Positions 8,469 through 19,518 of a DNA stretch of 64,000 nucleotides are shown piece by piece. Below the pieces are notes generated by a model. It was not told where the DNA came from. It ran no database searches and worked only from the letters and a program-made list of their open reading frames with translations. Source of the stretch: Woeseiaceae bacterium. GTDB taxonomy: Bacteria > Pseudomonadota > Gammaproteobacteria > Steroidobacterales > Woeseiaceae. The stretch covers positions 62,001 to 126,000 of the forward strand of contig JAJFKT010000012.1 of assembly GCA_021773075.1 (NCBI GenBank), in the 5' to 3' direction. The position numbers and the translations under genes are program-made. Position 1 is the stretch's first letter. Each line of letters opens with the position of its first letter.

Positions 8469-10451
8469 ATGGCTTTGATTCTTCGACATCCTGCAGGTAA
8501 ATCACGTTCGCTGGCAAGCATTGTCGCCTTGCTCATTGTATCGCTCATACTCGGCGCCTGCGGTACAACAGGCTTGGGCGGTTTCTCAGGATCCGGAGAA
8601 AACAGGGCTGGACGGCTTGCAGAGAATGGACGGCACAACGACGCTGCAGGCGTCTACATCGGCCTCGCAGTTGATGCTATTGGTGCCGAACGTGATCGAC
8701 TGACGCTGCTCGCCGTCGAACAATGGCTGGATGCTGGTGATTTAGCGCGAGCTGAACGCAGTTTCTCGGGCGTGCAAAAACCGGCTGCTGATGCGCCGTT
8801 AGCGCTCTGGAATACGAATTCCGCTGCGATGTCCTTGTTCCGCGGAAATGCCGACGCGGCTCTGGCGCTGCTGGAACCGATGAGCCGGCAACCGCTGGCG
8901 CTGCGCGATCGGCTACGTGTCGAAGCACTGCGCGCAGACGCGTGGATTCAAAAACAAGATCCAACGCGTGCCGTCGAACTCATGATTCAACGCGAAGTCT
9001 GGCTGGATAGCTCGCGCCAGATCGAGCAAAACCGCAATCGTCTTTGGCAGGGCCTGCTCGTTAGCAACCCGCAGATCTTGCGAGTAGCAGCGCAAGCTGC
9101 GTCGAACGAACAAATACGCGGCTGGCTGACATTAGGATCCCTCGCTACATCGACTGGCCAACAAGGCGTTGGTTGGAGCAATGGTATTTCTCGCTGGCGT
9201 GATTCAAACGCAAACCACCCCGCACTGACCGTCATTGGCGAGGCAGAAGCATTTGACCATGAGATGCTGGACTATCCGCGACAGGTTGCATTGCTATTGC
9301 CCTTGTCCGGACCCAAGCGCGAAAGCGCGGCAGGCAAAGCACTTCAAAACGGCTTTCTTGGCGCTTACTTCGCCACCGCTAGCGCGCTGGACGATCGTCA
9401 ATCAGTACGTATCTACGATGTGAATTCCGAGGGAGGCGCGAGCGCGGCTTACCAAAATGCCGTTGCTGATGGTGCTGAATTCGTCGTCGGACCTCTATTG
9501 AAGAAGAACGTCACGGAACTCGCGAACGACATTTTGGTTCCTGTGCCTGTACTAACACTGAATTATCTTCCCGCAGATACGCTCGCCCCTCCCGGCCTGT
9601 TTCAGTTTGCGCTGGCACCCGAAGACGAGGCAGCCTCGGCAGCTATACGCGCCCTCGGGGATGGCCATACGCGAGCGATTGCACTGGTACCCAACAACGA
9701 CTGGGGTCGGCGCGTACTCCGAAGCTTCGCCACTGAATTTGAAGGTCTTGGCGGCATCTTGCTCGACCATCGCAGTTACACGCTCGACAAACAGGATTTC
9801 TCAAGCGAAATTGAAACGCTGATGGGGCTCTATGGCAGCGTACAACGCTACCAGCGGATGCGAGCTAATATCGGTGGGCCATTGCAGTTCGATCCACGAC
9901 GTCGCCAGGATGCCGAATTCATATTCCTCGCCGCGGGGGCCGACACCGGTCGCCTCCTCAAGTCGCAACTGAAATTTCATTACTCAGGCGATATTCCCGC
10001 TTACTCGACCTCGATCGTCAATTCTTTGGACCGGCAGTCGAAATCAGACCTGAATGGCATCATGTTTGCGGATGCGCCCTGGCTAATCGACCCGCAGCCC
10101 TGGATTCAATATCTTCCGGCGACGTACGCGAAGTACTGGCCCGAGGAAAGACGCTTAAGCAGGCTGCATGCCATGGGTTTCGATGCTTACAATTTGATTG
10201 CGTCGCTGTACGCAAACCGCGGCGACGAAATGCTTCAGCTGGATGGTGCGACGGGTGAACTTTTTCTTGACCAGCAGGGCCGCATACATCGACGCCTGGC
10301 ATGGGCCCAATTTCAACGTGGTGAAGCCGTCGCACTGCCGAGTCAGGATGAGATTGGTGGTCCGATTCAGGACATCTCCGATGACGGCGAATTGCTGCTA
10401 CCCGATGCCGCCGATGACGCACCTTGGGACTCCGAACAACAGGAGTTGTAG
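8469..10451 (+). CDS. lpoA: LpoA-like outer-membrane lipoprotein, activator of PBP1A
   Basis: Outer-membrane lipoprotein of the LppC/LpoA family that reaches through the periplasm to activate PBP1A. I use the ATG at 8469 (660 residues); a TTG at 8436 would add 11 residues before the signal peptide. The signal peptide ends in the lipobox ILGAC with C31. Then comes a TPR-rich helical N-terminal domain (to about residue 255), and a C-terminal domain of periplasmic-binding fold beginning near VALLLPLSGPKRESA. It overlaps yraN by 28 nt, as in the conserved rsmI/lpoA-yraN-diaA block. Confidence 0.92.
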   Translation: MALILRHPAGKSRSLASIVALLIVSLILGACGTTGLGGFSGSGENRAGRLAENGRHNDAAGVYIGLAVDAIGAERDRLTLLAVEQWLDAGDLARAERSFSGVQKPAADAPLALWNTNSAAMSLFRGNADAALALLEPMSRQPLALRDRLRVEALRADAWIQKQDPTRAVELMIQREVWLDSSRQIEQNRNRLWQGLLVSNPQILRVAAQAASNEQIRGWLTLGSLATSTGQQGVGWSNGISRWRDSNANHPALTVIGEAEAFDHEMLDYPRQVALLLPLSGPKRESAAGKALQNGFLGAYFATASALDDRQSVRIYDVNSEGGASAAYQNAVADGAEFVVGPLLKKNVTELANDILVPVPVLTLNYLPADTLAPPGLFQFALAPEDEAASAAIRALGDGHTRAIALVPNNDWGRRVLRSFATEFEGLGGILLDHRSYTLDKQDFSSEIETLMGLYGSVQRYQRMRANIGGPLQFDPRRRQDAEFIFLAAGADTGRLLKSQLKFHYSGDIPAYSTSIVNSLDRQSKSDLNGIMFADAPWLIDPQPWIQYLPATYAKYWPEERRLSRLHAMGFDAYNLIASLYANRGDEMLQLDGATGELFLDQQGRIHRRLAWAQFQRGEAVALPSQDEIGGPIQDISDDGELLLPDAADDAPWDSEQQEL

Positions 10452-10804
10452 GCCGCGAGGCCGAGCAACTGGCGTTTGATTACCTCATCGAACGCGGCGT
10501 ACGGCCCGTTGCCCGAAACTTTCATTGCCGTGGCGGCGAAATCGACCTCATCATGCTCGACAGGCAATGTCTGACCTTTGTTGAAGTCAGATATCGAGCA
10601 TCGTCGACCTTCGCAGAGGTCAGCCACACTGTCGATCATCGCAAACAACAAAAGATCATTCGAACGGCCGCGATGTTTGTCTCCCGAAATCGCACCTACA
10701 GCAATCACACGATTCGCTTCGACGTCATCGCGTTGGAGGGAATTGGTGATATCGAAATTGAGTGGATTAAGGACGCTTTTCGTCCAAATAATTCAACGCT
10801 TTAG
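10424..10804 (+). CDS. yraN: YraN, UPF0102 predicted nuclease-fold protein
   Basis: Small cytoplasmic protein of the UPF0102 family with an endonuclease-like fold; the cellular role is not established. 126 residues. The diagnostic motifs GREAEQLAFDYL, RGGEIDLIMLD and TFVEVRYR contain the acidic/Lys-type residues of a PD-(D/E)xK-like core, although the usual VEVK is VEVR here. The start lies inside the end of lpoA, so the two are probably co-translated. Confidence 0.9.
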   Translation: MGLRTTGVVGREAEQLAFDYLIERGVRPVARNFHCRGGEIDLIMLDRQCLTFVEVRYRASSTFAEVSHTVDHRKQQKIIRTAAMFVSRNRTYSNHTIRFDVIALEGIGDIEIEWIKDAFRPNNSTL

Positions 10805-10835
10805 TGAACTGCTGTTAGAATCCGGAAAAGCATAG

Positions 10836-11441
<606 letters not shown>

Positions 11442-11461
11442 AGTTCTGCGCGTAATTTGCT

Positions 11462-11533
11462 GAAGGCATTTGGAAATTGGAAAACCGGCTTCCCAGGACA
11501 CAGGCGCCGGTTTTCCAATTTCCAAATACCTTC
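11462..11533. repeat. Long-stem hairpin A with conserved loop
   Basis: Arms of 27 nt (11462-11488 and 11507-11533) pair with one mismatch around an 18-nt loop. On the minus strand the loop reads CGCCTGTGTCCTGGGAAG, essentially the same as in the hairpins at 11626 and 12220, while the stem sequence is unrelated to theirs. It lies 20 nt after the diaA-like gene, between convergent genes. There is no T-tract after the stem, so it is not a typical intrinsic terminator. Confidence 0.85.
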
Positions 11534-11625
11534 GCTGAATTTGCCGCACAGTCGCGTGACATTCACTCTAGGGCGGGGGAGGACGTCCTCAAAGCACACA
11601 TGACTTGGGGCCACGGCGATCTCTC

Positions 11626-11699
11626 GAACGCAGTTTGGGAAAACCTGAAAGAGAGCCTGTGTTCTGGGAAACGATTTCAGGTTTTCCCAAACTGCGTTC
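11626..11699. repeat. Long-stem hairpin B with conserved loop
   Basis: Perfect 25-bp inverted repeat (11626-11650 with 11675-11699) around a 24-nt loop whose core GCCTGTGTTCTGGGAAAC on the plus strand matches the loops of the hairpins at 11462 and 12220. The stem begins GAACGCAGTTTGGG and is different from the others. It lies 18 nt before the end of sspB, in the same convergent gap as the hairpin at 11462. Confidence 0.87.
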
Positions 11700-11717
11700 C
11701 TGCGCTGATCGCGGGGG

Positions 11718-12125
11718 CTACTTAACGATTGTCAAGTGCGGCCGTGACCGAGTCTCTTCAATCTCGGCCCGGAGCTCGGGCGGCTCAATGTTGTCCGTAT
11801 TCTCTGCATCATGAGAGAAAATCATCCCCTGCCCGGTCTCGCGTGCATAGATGCCCAGCACCGACTGCATCGGCGCCCAGACGTCGAATGGCACACCACC
11901 AAAGCGGGCGCGAAAACTGACCGCGTCATTTGTGAGTTTCAAATTATGGGCGGCAGACTCGCTGATATTAAGAATGATCTTGCCATCTTTGACGTGCTCG
12001 ACAGGCACGCTGACACTCTCAACTGACGTGTCGACAACAATGTGCGGAGTATGTGAATTATCGCCCATCCATTCGTGCATAGCGCGAATGAGGTAAGGGC
12101 GTTTTGAGCGGCTTCGTTGTGTCAC
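11718..12125 (-). CDS. sspB: SspB, ClpXP adaptor protein
   Basis: Adaptor that delivers ssrA-tagged proteins to the ClpXP protease. 135 residues: the ribosome-product-binding domain (YLIRAMHEWMGDNSHTPHIV ... GVPFDVWAPMQSVLGIYARE), an acidic linker, and the short C-terminal ClpX-binding tail ending RPHLTIVK. It follows sspA on the same strand with a 172-nt gap that contains hairpin 12220-12293. Confidence 0.96.
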   Translation of the reverse strand: MTQRSRSKRPYLIRAMHEWMGDNSHTPHIVVDTSVESVSVPVEHVKDGKIILNISESAAHNLKLTNDAVSFRARFGGVPFDVWAPMQSVLGIYARETGQGMIFSHDAENTDNIEPPELRAEIEETRSRPHLTIVK

Positions 12126-12219
12126 GGTTTTTTCTTATTATGTTGGCCGGGGCCACAATCTTAGCATTGATAGCGCGACATGCTTTCTAACTTAACTTAA
12201 GACAAAGATCTACTAATGA

Positions 12220-12293
12220 GGTTGCTGGTTGGATGTTCCATTTACAGCGCCTGTGTCCTGGGAAGCGGTAAATGGAACATCCAACCAGCAACC
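12220..12293. repeat. Long-stem hairpin C with conserved loop
   Basis: Perfect 26-bp inverted repeat (12220-12245 with 12268-12293) with a 22-nt loop, AGCGCCTGTGTCCTGGGAAG then CG. The loop core is the one in the hairpins at 11462 and 11626; the stem (GGTTGCTGGTTGG...) is not. It begins 4 nt after the sspA stop in the sspA-to-sspB direction, so it would form in any sspAB co-transcript. Confidence 0.88.
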
Positions 12294-12297
12294 GGAT

Positions 12298-12927
12298 TCA
12301 GAGCCTCATTTCCTGCTCAAGCTCAGTCAAGCTCTGCTGGAATGAGCGTCGCGCAAAAACACGGTCCATGTATTCTTCGATCGGCTCAGCACCCTTGCCC
12401 AAATCGATACCGTAGACCGGCAAACGCCAAAGCAATGGCGCGATTGTGCAATCTACCAGCGAGAATTCCTCACTCAGAAAGTACGGCCGCGCGCCGAAGA
12501 GCTCTGTGCTTTGCAGAATACTCTCGCGAAGCAATTTGCGGGCTTTGGACCCCAGTTTGCCGTCGGCGCTGGTCTCAGCCTCTTCAGCGATTGAGTACCA
12601 GTCCGTTTCGATACGAAACAACGCCAGGCGAAATTGTGCCCGGGTGACGGGATCTACAGGCATCAACGGCGGGTGCGGAAATCGCTCGTCAAGATACTCG
12701 ACAATAACGCGCGAGTCGTAAAGCGTCAGGTCACGATCAACCAGTGTTGGCACCGTATGGTAGGGATTCAGATCCATCAGGTCTTCCGGCAAATCCGGGC
12801 CTGCTACATTTGAAATTTCAATATTGATGTTTTTCTCGGCAAGTACCAGCCGAGTACGATGACTGTGAATATCAGTCGGTCGCGAGAATAGCGTCATTAC
12901 TGAGCGCCGGTTGGCTACTACTGCCAT
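12298..12927 (-). CDS. sspA: SspA, stringent starvation protein A
   Basis: GST-fold RNA polymerase-associated protein involved in starvation and stress responses. I start at the ATG overlapping the petC stop by 1 nt (TAATG), giving 209 residues. The N-terminal thioredoxin-like domain begins MTLFSRPTDIHSHRTRLVLA, and the linker contains FPHPPLMPVDP, the proline-histidine pocket of SspA. An all-helical C-terminal domain follows. It is coupled to petABC upstream and followed by sspB. Confidence 0.95.
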   Translation of the reverse strand: MAVVANRRSVMTLFSRPTDIHSHRTRLVLAEKNINIEISNVAGPDLPEDLMDLNPYHTVPTLVDRDLTLYDSRVIVEYLDERFPHPPLMPVDPVTRAQFRLALFRIETDWYSIAEEAETSADGKLGSKARKLLRESILQSTELFGARPYFLSEEFSLVDCTIAPLLWRLPVYGIDLGKGAEPIEEYMDRVFARRSFQQSLTELEQEMRL

Positions 12928-13682
12928 TATTTTACGTCCTTCCAGATCTGCTTCTTGAGCATCCGGGCGATGATCAGGAAGAATATTAGATATATTAATA
13001 CCCACTTGCCCAAAACCACCCTGAACCCGCGGACAGGCTCAGCCATGTAGGCAAGAAAATTGACAGTGTCACGCACGAAGTTATCGAAATCCTCGGAGTC
13101 AAGCTGACCCGGTGTCACCTGCTCAAAGCCCTCGAATGTGCTGGTAACGGATCCGTCTTCATTTGTGTGTTCTGTGAAATGCGCTTCCTGATAGCCCTGT
13201 AGCTCCCACAAGACATGCGGCATGCTGGTGCCAGGCAATTGAAGGTTGTCGACGCCCGTCGGACTGTCGGAAGCAACGTAGAAACCTTTCAGAAAATTAT
13301 AAACATGGTCGACGCCTTTGGCCCGTGCCATCAAAGACAGATCAGGCGGAGGGGTTCCGTACCAGCGCGCCGCATCGTCTGCAGGCATTGAGGCCTCAAT
13401 GGTCTCAAACGTCTTGTCCGCGTTGAACATCAGATTCTCGACCAAAAGGTCTTCAGACAGATCCAGATCTTTGCCGATCGTCTTGTAGCGAACGTATCGC
13501 GCTGAATGACAGCCCGAGCAATAATTCATGAAATTTGCCGCCCCGCGCTGCAGGGAATTGATGTTGTCCGGGTCGATATCAGCCGACTCAAGTTCAGCAC
13601 CGCCGCCGGAGGCATACGCTGGCGTAGTCAAGAAGCACACGCTTACCAGCACCGCGCTGGCGACTCGATTCATGTTACCCAT
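12927..13682 (-). CDS. petC: Cytochrome c1 subunit of the bc1 complex
   Basis: Haem-c subunit of ubiquinol:cytochrome c oxidoreductase, periplasmic with a C-terminal anchor. The ATG at 13682 is preferred over a TTG 9 nt earlier. A signal peptide ends near PAYASGGG. The haem-attachment motif is CSGCH (Cys55, Cys58, His59), and one membrane helix lies at the C-terminus (WVLIYLIFFLIIARMLKKQIW). The start is inside the end of petB, and the stop overlaps the sspA ATG. Confidence 0.96.
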   Translation of the reverse strand: MGNMNRVASAVLVSVCFLTTPAYASGGGAELESADIDPDNINSLQRGAANFMNYCSGCHSARYVRYKTIGKDLDLSEDLLVENLMFNADKTFETIEASMPADDAARWYGTPPPDLSLMARAKGVDHVYNFLKGFYVASDSPTGVDNLQLPGTSMPHVLWELQGYQEAHFTEHTNEDGSVTSTFEGFEQVTPGQLDSEDFDNFVRDTVNFLAYMAEPVRGFRVVLGKWVLIYLIFFLIIARMLKKQIWKDVK

Positions 13683-14925
13683 GGTAGACAACCCTCTCTG
13701 GAACGGGCTTCGTCTTGTCTATGGCCGTGTAGTACGGCATCAATATGAAGAAGGCGAAATAAATACAAGAGAATATTCGTGCCGCGAGAACGTAGATCGG
13801 GTCAGCTGGCATCGTTCCCAACCATCCCAGTACCAGGAACGTGACCACGAAAATACTCAGCGCTGATTTGTAGATCCAGCCGCGATAGCGAATTGACTTC
13901 ACTCGTGCCCGATCCAGCCAGGGCAGGAACAGCGGCAGCAGGACCGATAGCCCAAAGAGGATGAAGCCCCAGAGCTTGTCGGGCACAGCACGCAATATTG
14001 CGTAGAACGGCGTGAAATACCAAACCGGTGCGATGTGTTCCGGCGTTGCTGTCAGGTTGGCCGGCTCAAAGTTCGCGTGTTCAAGGAAGTAGCCCCCCAT
14101 GTCAGGCGCAAAGAACACGACAGCACAAAAGATCATCAGGAAGATGATGATCGCGACCAGGTCCTTACTGGTGTGATACGGGTGGAAAGCCACTCCGTCC
14201 AGCGGAATGCCGTCAGCACCTTTGTTTTTCTTAATTTCAATGCCATCCGGGTTGTTCGAGCCAACCTCATGCAAGGCCACGATGTGGACAAAGATCAAGC
14301 CGATCAATGCCAGCGGCAAGGCAATGACGTGCAAAGCGAAGAAACGGTTCAGAGTAATGTCCGAGATGGAGTAATCACCACGGATAATCTCGACCAGCGC
14401 ATCGCCAACCCAGGGAATCGCTCCAAACAACGAGATAATCACCTGCGCACCCCAGTACGACATTTGCCCCCAGGGCAAGAGGTAGCCGGCAAATGCCTCA
14501 GCCATAAGCACCAGGAAGATCAGCATGCCGATAATCCAGATAAGCTCGCGCGGTTTTTTGTAGGATCCGTACAGCATGGCGCGGAACATATGCAGATAGA
14601 CAACGATGAAGAAGAATGACGCGCCGGTTGAATGCATATAGCGAATCAACCAACCCCACTCCACGTCTCGCATGATGTACTCAACCGAGGCAAACGCTTC
14701 TGCCGCCGCGGGCTTGTAATTCATGGTCAGAAATATGCCCGTGAACAACTGGATGAAGAGCACCACAAATGCCAATACGCCGAACACGTACCACACATTG
14801 AAGTTCTTGGAAGCGTAATATTCAGTCGCGTGGTATTTCATCGTCTCCGTGAACGGAAATCGATCATCTACCCACTTCATGAACCCGCCTTTTGGCTTGC
14901 CAACTTCAGCTTCTATTCTCGCCAT
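13675..14925 (-). CDS. petB: Cytochrome b subunit of the bc1 complex
   Basis: Membrane subunit carrying both b haems and the quinone sites. 416 residues with eight predicted helices. The four haem ligands are visible as H98/H199 and H112/H214. The Qo-site tetrad is PVWY (300-303) where mitochondrial proteins have PEWY, a change I recall as common in beta- and gammaproteobacteria. The ATG overlaps the petA stop by 1 nt (TAATG). Confidence 0.97.
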   Translation of the reverse strand: MARIEAEVGKPKGGFMKWVDDRFPFTETMKYHATEYYASKNFNVWYVFGVLAFVVLFIQLFTGIFLTMNYKPAAAEAFASVEYIMRDVEWGWLIRYMHSTGASFFFIVVYLHMFRAMLYGSYKKPRELIWIIGMLIFLVLMAEAFAGYLLPWGQMSYWGAQVIISLFGAIPWVGDALVEIIRGDYSISDITLNRFFALHVIALPLALIGLIFVHIVALHEVGSNNPDGIEIKKNKGADGIPLDGVAFHPYHTSKDLVAIIIFLMIFCAVVFFAPDMGGYFLEHANFEPANLTATPEHIAPVWYFTPFYAILRAVPDKLWGFILFGLSVLLPLFLPWLDRARVKSIRYRGWIYKSALSIFVVTFLVLGWLGTMPADPIYVLAARIFSCIYFAFFILMPYYTAIDKTKPVPERVVYHG

Positions 14926-15512
14926 TACGCTGCTCCCGTGTCCTGACCGATCAGAATCAGGTCATCCCTGACAAATCGGTGCGGCGGAACCCGCAGGTTT
15001 GTCGGAGCTGGTACGCCCTTAAACACGCGGCCTGCCAGATCGAATTTCGAGCCATGGCATGGGCAGAAAAAACCACCACCCCAATCCTCAGCCGGTCGCA
15101 CATCGAAGTCTTCAATGGGTGCGCAACCCAGGTGTGTACAGGAGCCTTCGACGACAAGATATTCTGGTCGAACCGAACGCGTGCCGTTCACAGCATAGTT
15201 AGGCTGTTGATCAACCTCAGCAGAATCCGGGTCTCGCAGGTTGTCCGTATTCTCCGCTAAGCGCGACAGCATTTCGGCCGTGCGTCGCAGCACAAATACC
15301 AGTCTGCCGCGCCACAGGACACGAATCATTTCGCCTGGCTGCAAAGACCCTATAGGTACCTCAACCGGCGCACCCAGAGCCTGCGCACGAGCGCTCGGCT
15401 TGAGTGATGAAATAAATGGCACAGCAGCGACCGCCGCACCGGCGATGCCGGTCACTGCAGTTGCTACGGTCAGAAAATGACGCCTATTGCGATCAAGGTC
15501 GTCTTCGGTCAT
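14925..15512 (-). CDS. petA: Rieske iron-sulfur subunit of the bc1 complex
   Basis: High-potential 2Fe-2S protein that takes the first electron from ubiquinol. 195 residues. A twin-arginine-type N-terminus (DRNRRHFLTVATAV) runs into a membrane anchor. Cluster ligands are in CTHLGC (C125, H127) and CPCHGSKF (C150, H153), with the disulfide cysteines C130 and C152. First gene of petABC-sspA. Confidence 0.97.
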   Translation of the reverse strand: MTEDDLDRNRRHFLTVATAVTGIAGAAVAAVPFISSLKPSARAQALGAPVEVPIGSLQPGEMIRVLWRGRLVFVLRRTAEMLSRLAENTDNLRDPDSAEVDQQPNYAVNGTRSVRPEYLVVEGSCTHLGCAPIEDFDVRPAEDWGGGFFCPCHGSKFDLAGRVFKGVPAPTNLRVPPHRFVRDDLILIGQDTGAA

Positions 15513-15653
15513 CAGGCACTCCCATACGCCGCTCTTTTGGCGGCCTCATTATTAGCGCTTTGTTGCTTAAAATCGATTCTGGTAGATTTGCAGCAGACTC
15601 AGTTTGCCGTCAGGATGACGATTACCCTGAGACTCGATGCGGAACCACGGCGC

Positions 15654-15659
15654 ATTATA
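15654..15659 (-). promoter_or_regulatory. Candidate -10 element of petABC
   Basis: A perfect TATAAT on the minus strand lies about 140 nt before petA in the petA/degS divergent gap. I find no good -35 at 16-18 nt, so it is only a candidate. Confidence 0.35.
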
Positions 15660-15723
15660 CACGGGGCCGATCGAAATTGGCTAGCCACTAAATAGACTCT
15701 GAGAAGATTTGTAAGGACATCGC

Positions 15724-16800
15724 TTGGCCGGATTGAAGTCAGCAACGGTTTTTCTATTGCAGTCGATTGTCGTTGGTCTGGCGGTCGCATTTATCGTCGT
15801 GCTTGTCCGTCCCGACCTGATGCCCGGTATTGCGGGCGATCCACAGCCGGCAAGTTATGCTGACGCCGTCGACCTGAGCTCGGCCGCCGTCGCCAATATC
15901 TACACCAAACGCCTGGTTCAGGATGGTGATACTGAGGCATCCCGGGCAAGATTCCGGGTTGAAACCAGCTTCGCATCAGCGGTCATCATCGATCCTGAAG
16001 GTTACCTGGTCACGAATTACCATGTCGTCGCAGACGCCGCAGAAATTCGGGTTCAGTTAGGCGATGGCCGCATTGCGGAGCCCGTGACCGTCGGTGAGGA
16101 TGCTGAAACAGATCTGGCACTGCTCAAGGTTGATCTGGGCGAGCTTCCCGCCATTAAGATCGGCCGCTCCGACAACCTTCGCATAGGCGACGTCGTCCTC
16201 GCGATCGGAAATCCCTATGGGCTCACAACGTCAGTGACCCAAGGCATCGTCAGTGCAACCGGTCGCGGCCTGCTAAATTTGGTGACTTTCGAGAATTTTA
16301 TTCAAACAGATGCCGCAATTAATGCCGGCAATTCGGGCGGTGCACTCATTAACAGTCACGGCGAACTTGTCGGCATCAATACCGCGGTGCTTGCGCAAGA
16401 CCCGGGTACCGAGGGTATCGGATTTGCCATTCCTGTAGACCTCGTTCGTGGCGTCGTCGACCAAATCAAGCTGAATGGTCGGGTCGTCCGTGGATATATG
16501 GGTATGTTGCCCGACGACCTGACGGAATCAGAAAGACTCGCAAGAGGAATCGAAAGCCGCAACGGAATACTGCTGACTGACGTTTACGCCGGCGGCCCGG
16601 CACATGCCGCTGACCTGCGTGTTGGCGACGTTATCCTGGAACTGAATGGCGTGCCGGTTTACTCACAACGTCAGGCGCTGTTGATATCAGCCAGCACCGC
16701 CCCTGGAGATAAGGTGGAAGTCGTTGGTCTGCGAGACGGTGAGCGTTACAACGCGACAGTAACGGCCGTTGAACGGCCTGAACAAATTCAACCAGACTGA
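15724..16800 (+). CDS. degS: DegS/AlgW-type periplasmic serine protease (HtrA family)
   Basis: Inner-membrane-anchored S1C protease; in this family DegS and AlgW start cleavage of the anti-sigma factor of the envelope stress response. 358 residues with a TTG start 6 nt after AAGGA. One membrane segment (about residues 8-29), then the protease domain with triad H100 (TNYHVV), D130 (ETDLALL) and S204 (GNSGGAL), then a single PDZ domain. One PDZ and an anchor rather than a cleaved signal favour DegS/AlgW over DegP. Confidence 0.92.
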   Translation: MAGLKSATVFLLQSIVVGLAVAFIVVLVRPDLMPGIAGDPQPASYADAVDLSSAAVANIYTKRLVQDGDTEASRARFRVETSFASAVIIDPEGYLVTNYHVVADAAEIRVQLGDGRIAEPVTVGEDAETDLALLKVDLGELPAIKIGRSDNLRIGDVVLAIGNPYGLTTSVTQGIVSATGRGLLNLVTFENFIQTDAAINAGNSGGALINSHGELVGINTAVLAQDPGTEGIGFAIPVDLVRGVVDQIKLNGRVVRGYMGMLPDDLTESERLARGIESRNGILLTDVYAGGPAHAADLRVGDVILELNGVPVYSQRQALLISASTAPGDKVEVVGLRDGERYNATVTAVERPEQIQPD

Positions 16801-16805
16801 ATCGA

Positions 16806-18315
<1,510 letters not shown>

Positions 18316-18493
18316 AGTATGAAATTATCGCGAATCTCGCGCGCAAATGGGTACTCGGTCGCGCAGTGTATCTGCAAAGCATACTCCTTCCCACTGTCCT
18401 GCCATGTTTGTGTATGATATCCGGCCCGCGACGACTGACACGGTGCGACATTCCCTTGTTTATTCGTCGCTTTTCTACAAGTAACATCATTAT

Positions 18494-19486
18494 ATGCTTG
18501 GCAATGTTGAGTTAGTTGACGTCGGTCTGATTGTTGCCGGTCTGGTCGCCCTGATATGGGGGGCCGACCGGTTCGTGCACGGCGCGTCTGCCACAGCGCG
18601 CAACATGGGTATCGCTCCGCTGCTGATTGGCCTCACTATCGTGGCTTTCGCAACGTCCGCGCCGGAAATCGTCGTGTCTATTCAGGCGGCGATGCTGGGC
18701 CAGCCCGGCCTCGCATTTGGCAACGCCATCGGCTCCAATATTGTCAATATTGGTCTTGTGCTCGGGCTGACCGCCATAGTCAGGCCGATCCCACTGGAAT
18801 CCGCAACGCTACGCAGAGAAATGCCGGCATTGCTGGCTGTCTCTTTACTCACTGTCTCCCTGTTCCTCGACACGCGACTCAGCCGTCCGGACGGCGTCGT
18901 TATGTTGACCGGTCTCGCGATCGTAATGATCTGGTTTGTAAGGCTGGGAATTCGGTCGGCGGCGAATGACCCGATCAAGATGGATTACGAGGCAGAAATC
19001 CCGGACAACGTCAGCACCAAGATGGCCATTTTCTGGCTGCTGGCCGGACTCGTCGCATTACTCATCGGTGCGGACTGGCTGGTCGATGGCTCGACTCATC
19101 TGGCGAAATCGATCGGCGTTACCGATGTCATTATAGGTATCACTATCGTGGCCTTCGGCACCAGTGTTCCGGAACTCGCCGTTTCCCTGGTCAGCGCGCT
19201 GAAGGGCGAATATGGTCTGGCTATCGGCAACATCGTCGGCTCGAATATCTTCAACTTGCTGGCTGTCATCGGCGTCGCCGCGACTATTCACCCTGCGACC
19301 GTTGCGCCAAGCGTGCTCTCGTTGCACATTTTCGTCATGGTGGCCTTCACACTGGTGCTATTCGCGATGACCTATGACTACGACGGCAAGGCACTGTTGT
19401 CCCGTATCGAAGGTATTGCGCTGTTGCTGGCGTATCTGGCGTACTCCTCCTACGTCGTTGCATTAAACATCCCCCAAAGCAGTTAG
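18494..19486 (+). CDS. yrbG: YrbG-type calcium/sodium exchanger (CaCA family)
   Basis: Inner-membrane cation antiporter with about ten helices in two inverted halves. The paired alpha-repeat signatures are present: LTIVAFATSAPEIVVSIQAA near residue 48 and ITIVAFGTSVPELAVSLVSA near residue 217. 330 residues. It precedes kdsD as in the enteric yrbG-kdsD-kdsC-lptCAB order. The transported ion is inferred from the family. Confidence 0.93.
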   Translation: MLGNVELVDVGLIVAGLVALIWGADRFVHGASATARNMGIAPLLIGLTIVAFATSAPEIVVSIQAAMLGQPGLAFGNAIGSNIVNIGLVLGLTAIVRPIPLESATLRREMPALLAVSLLTVSLFLDTRLSRPDGVVMLTGLAIVMIWFVRLGIRSAANDPIKMDYEAEIPDNVSTKMAIFWLLAGLVALLIGADWLVDGSTHLAKSIGVTDVIIGITIVAFGTSVPELAVSLVSALKGEYGLAIGNIVGSNIFNLLAVIGVAATIHPATVAPSVLSLHIFVMVAFTLVLFAMTYDYDGKALLSRIEGIALLLAYLAYSSYVVALNIPQSS

Positions 19487-19518
19487 AATAGGGCCGGACT
19501 GATTGCCGAGAGCTAGCC

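Noticed and set aside
11477..11725. An 82-residue reading frame in the diaA/sspB gap
   Set aside because: It is made of the arms of the two hairpins at 11462 and 11626, has no ribosome site and no plausible protein composition.
11462..12293. The long hairpins as simple Rho-independent terminators
   Set aside because: No T-tract follows the stems in either direction, stems are much longer than usual, and the conserved loop is unexplained by termination.
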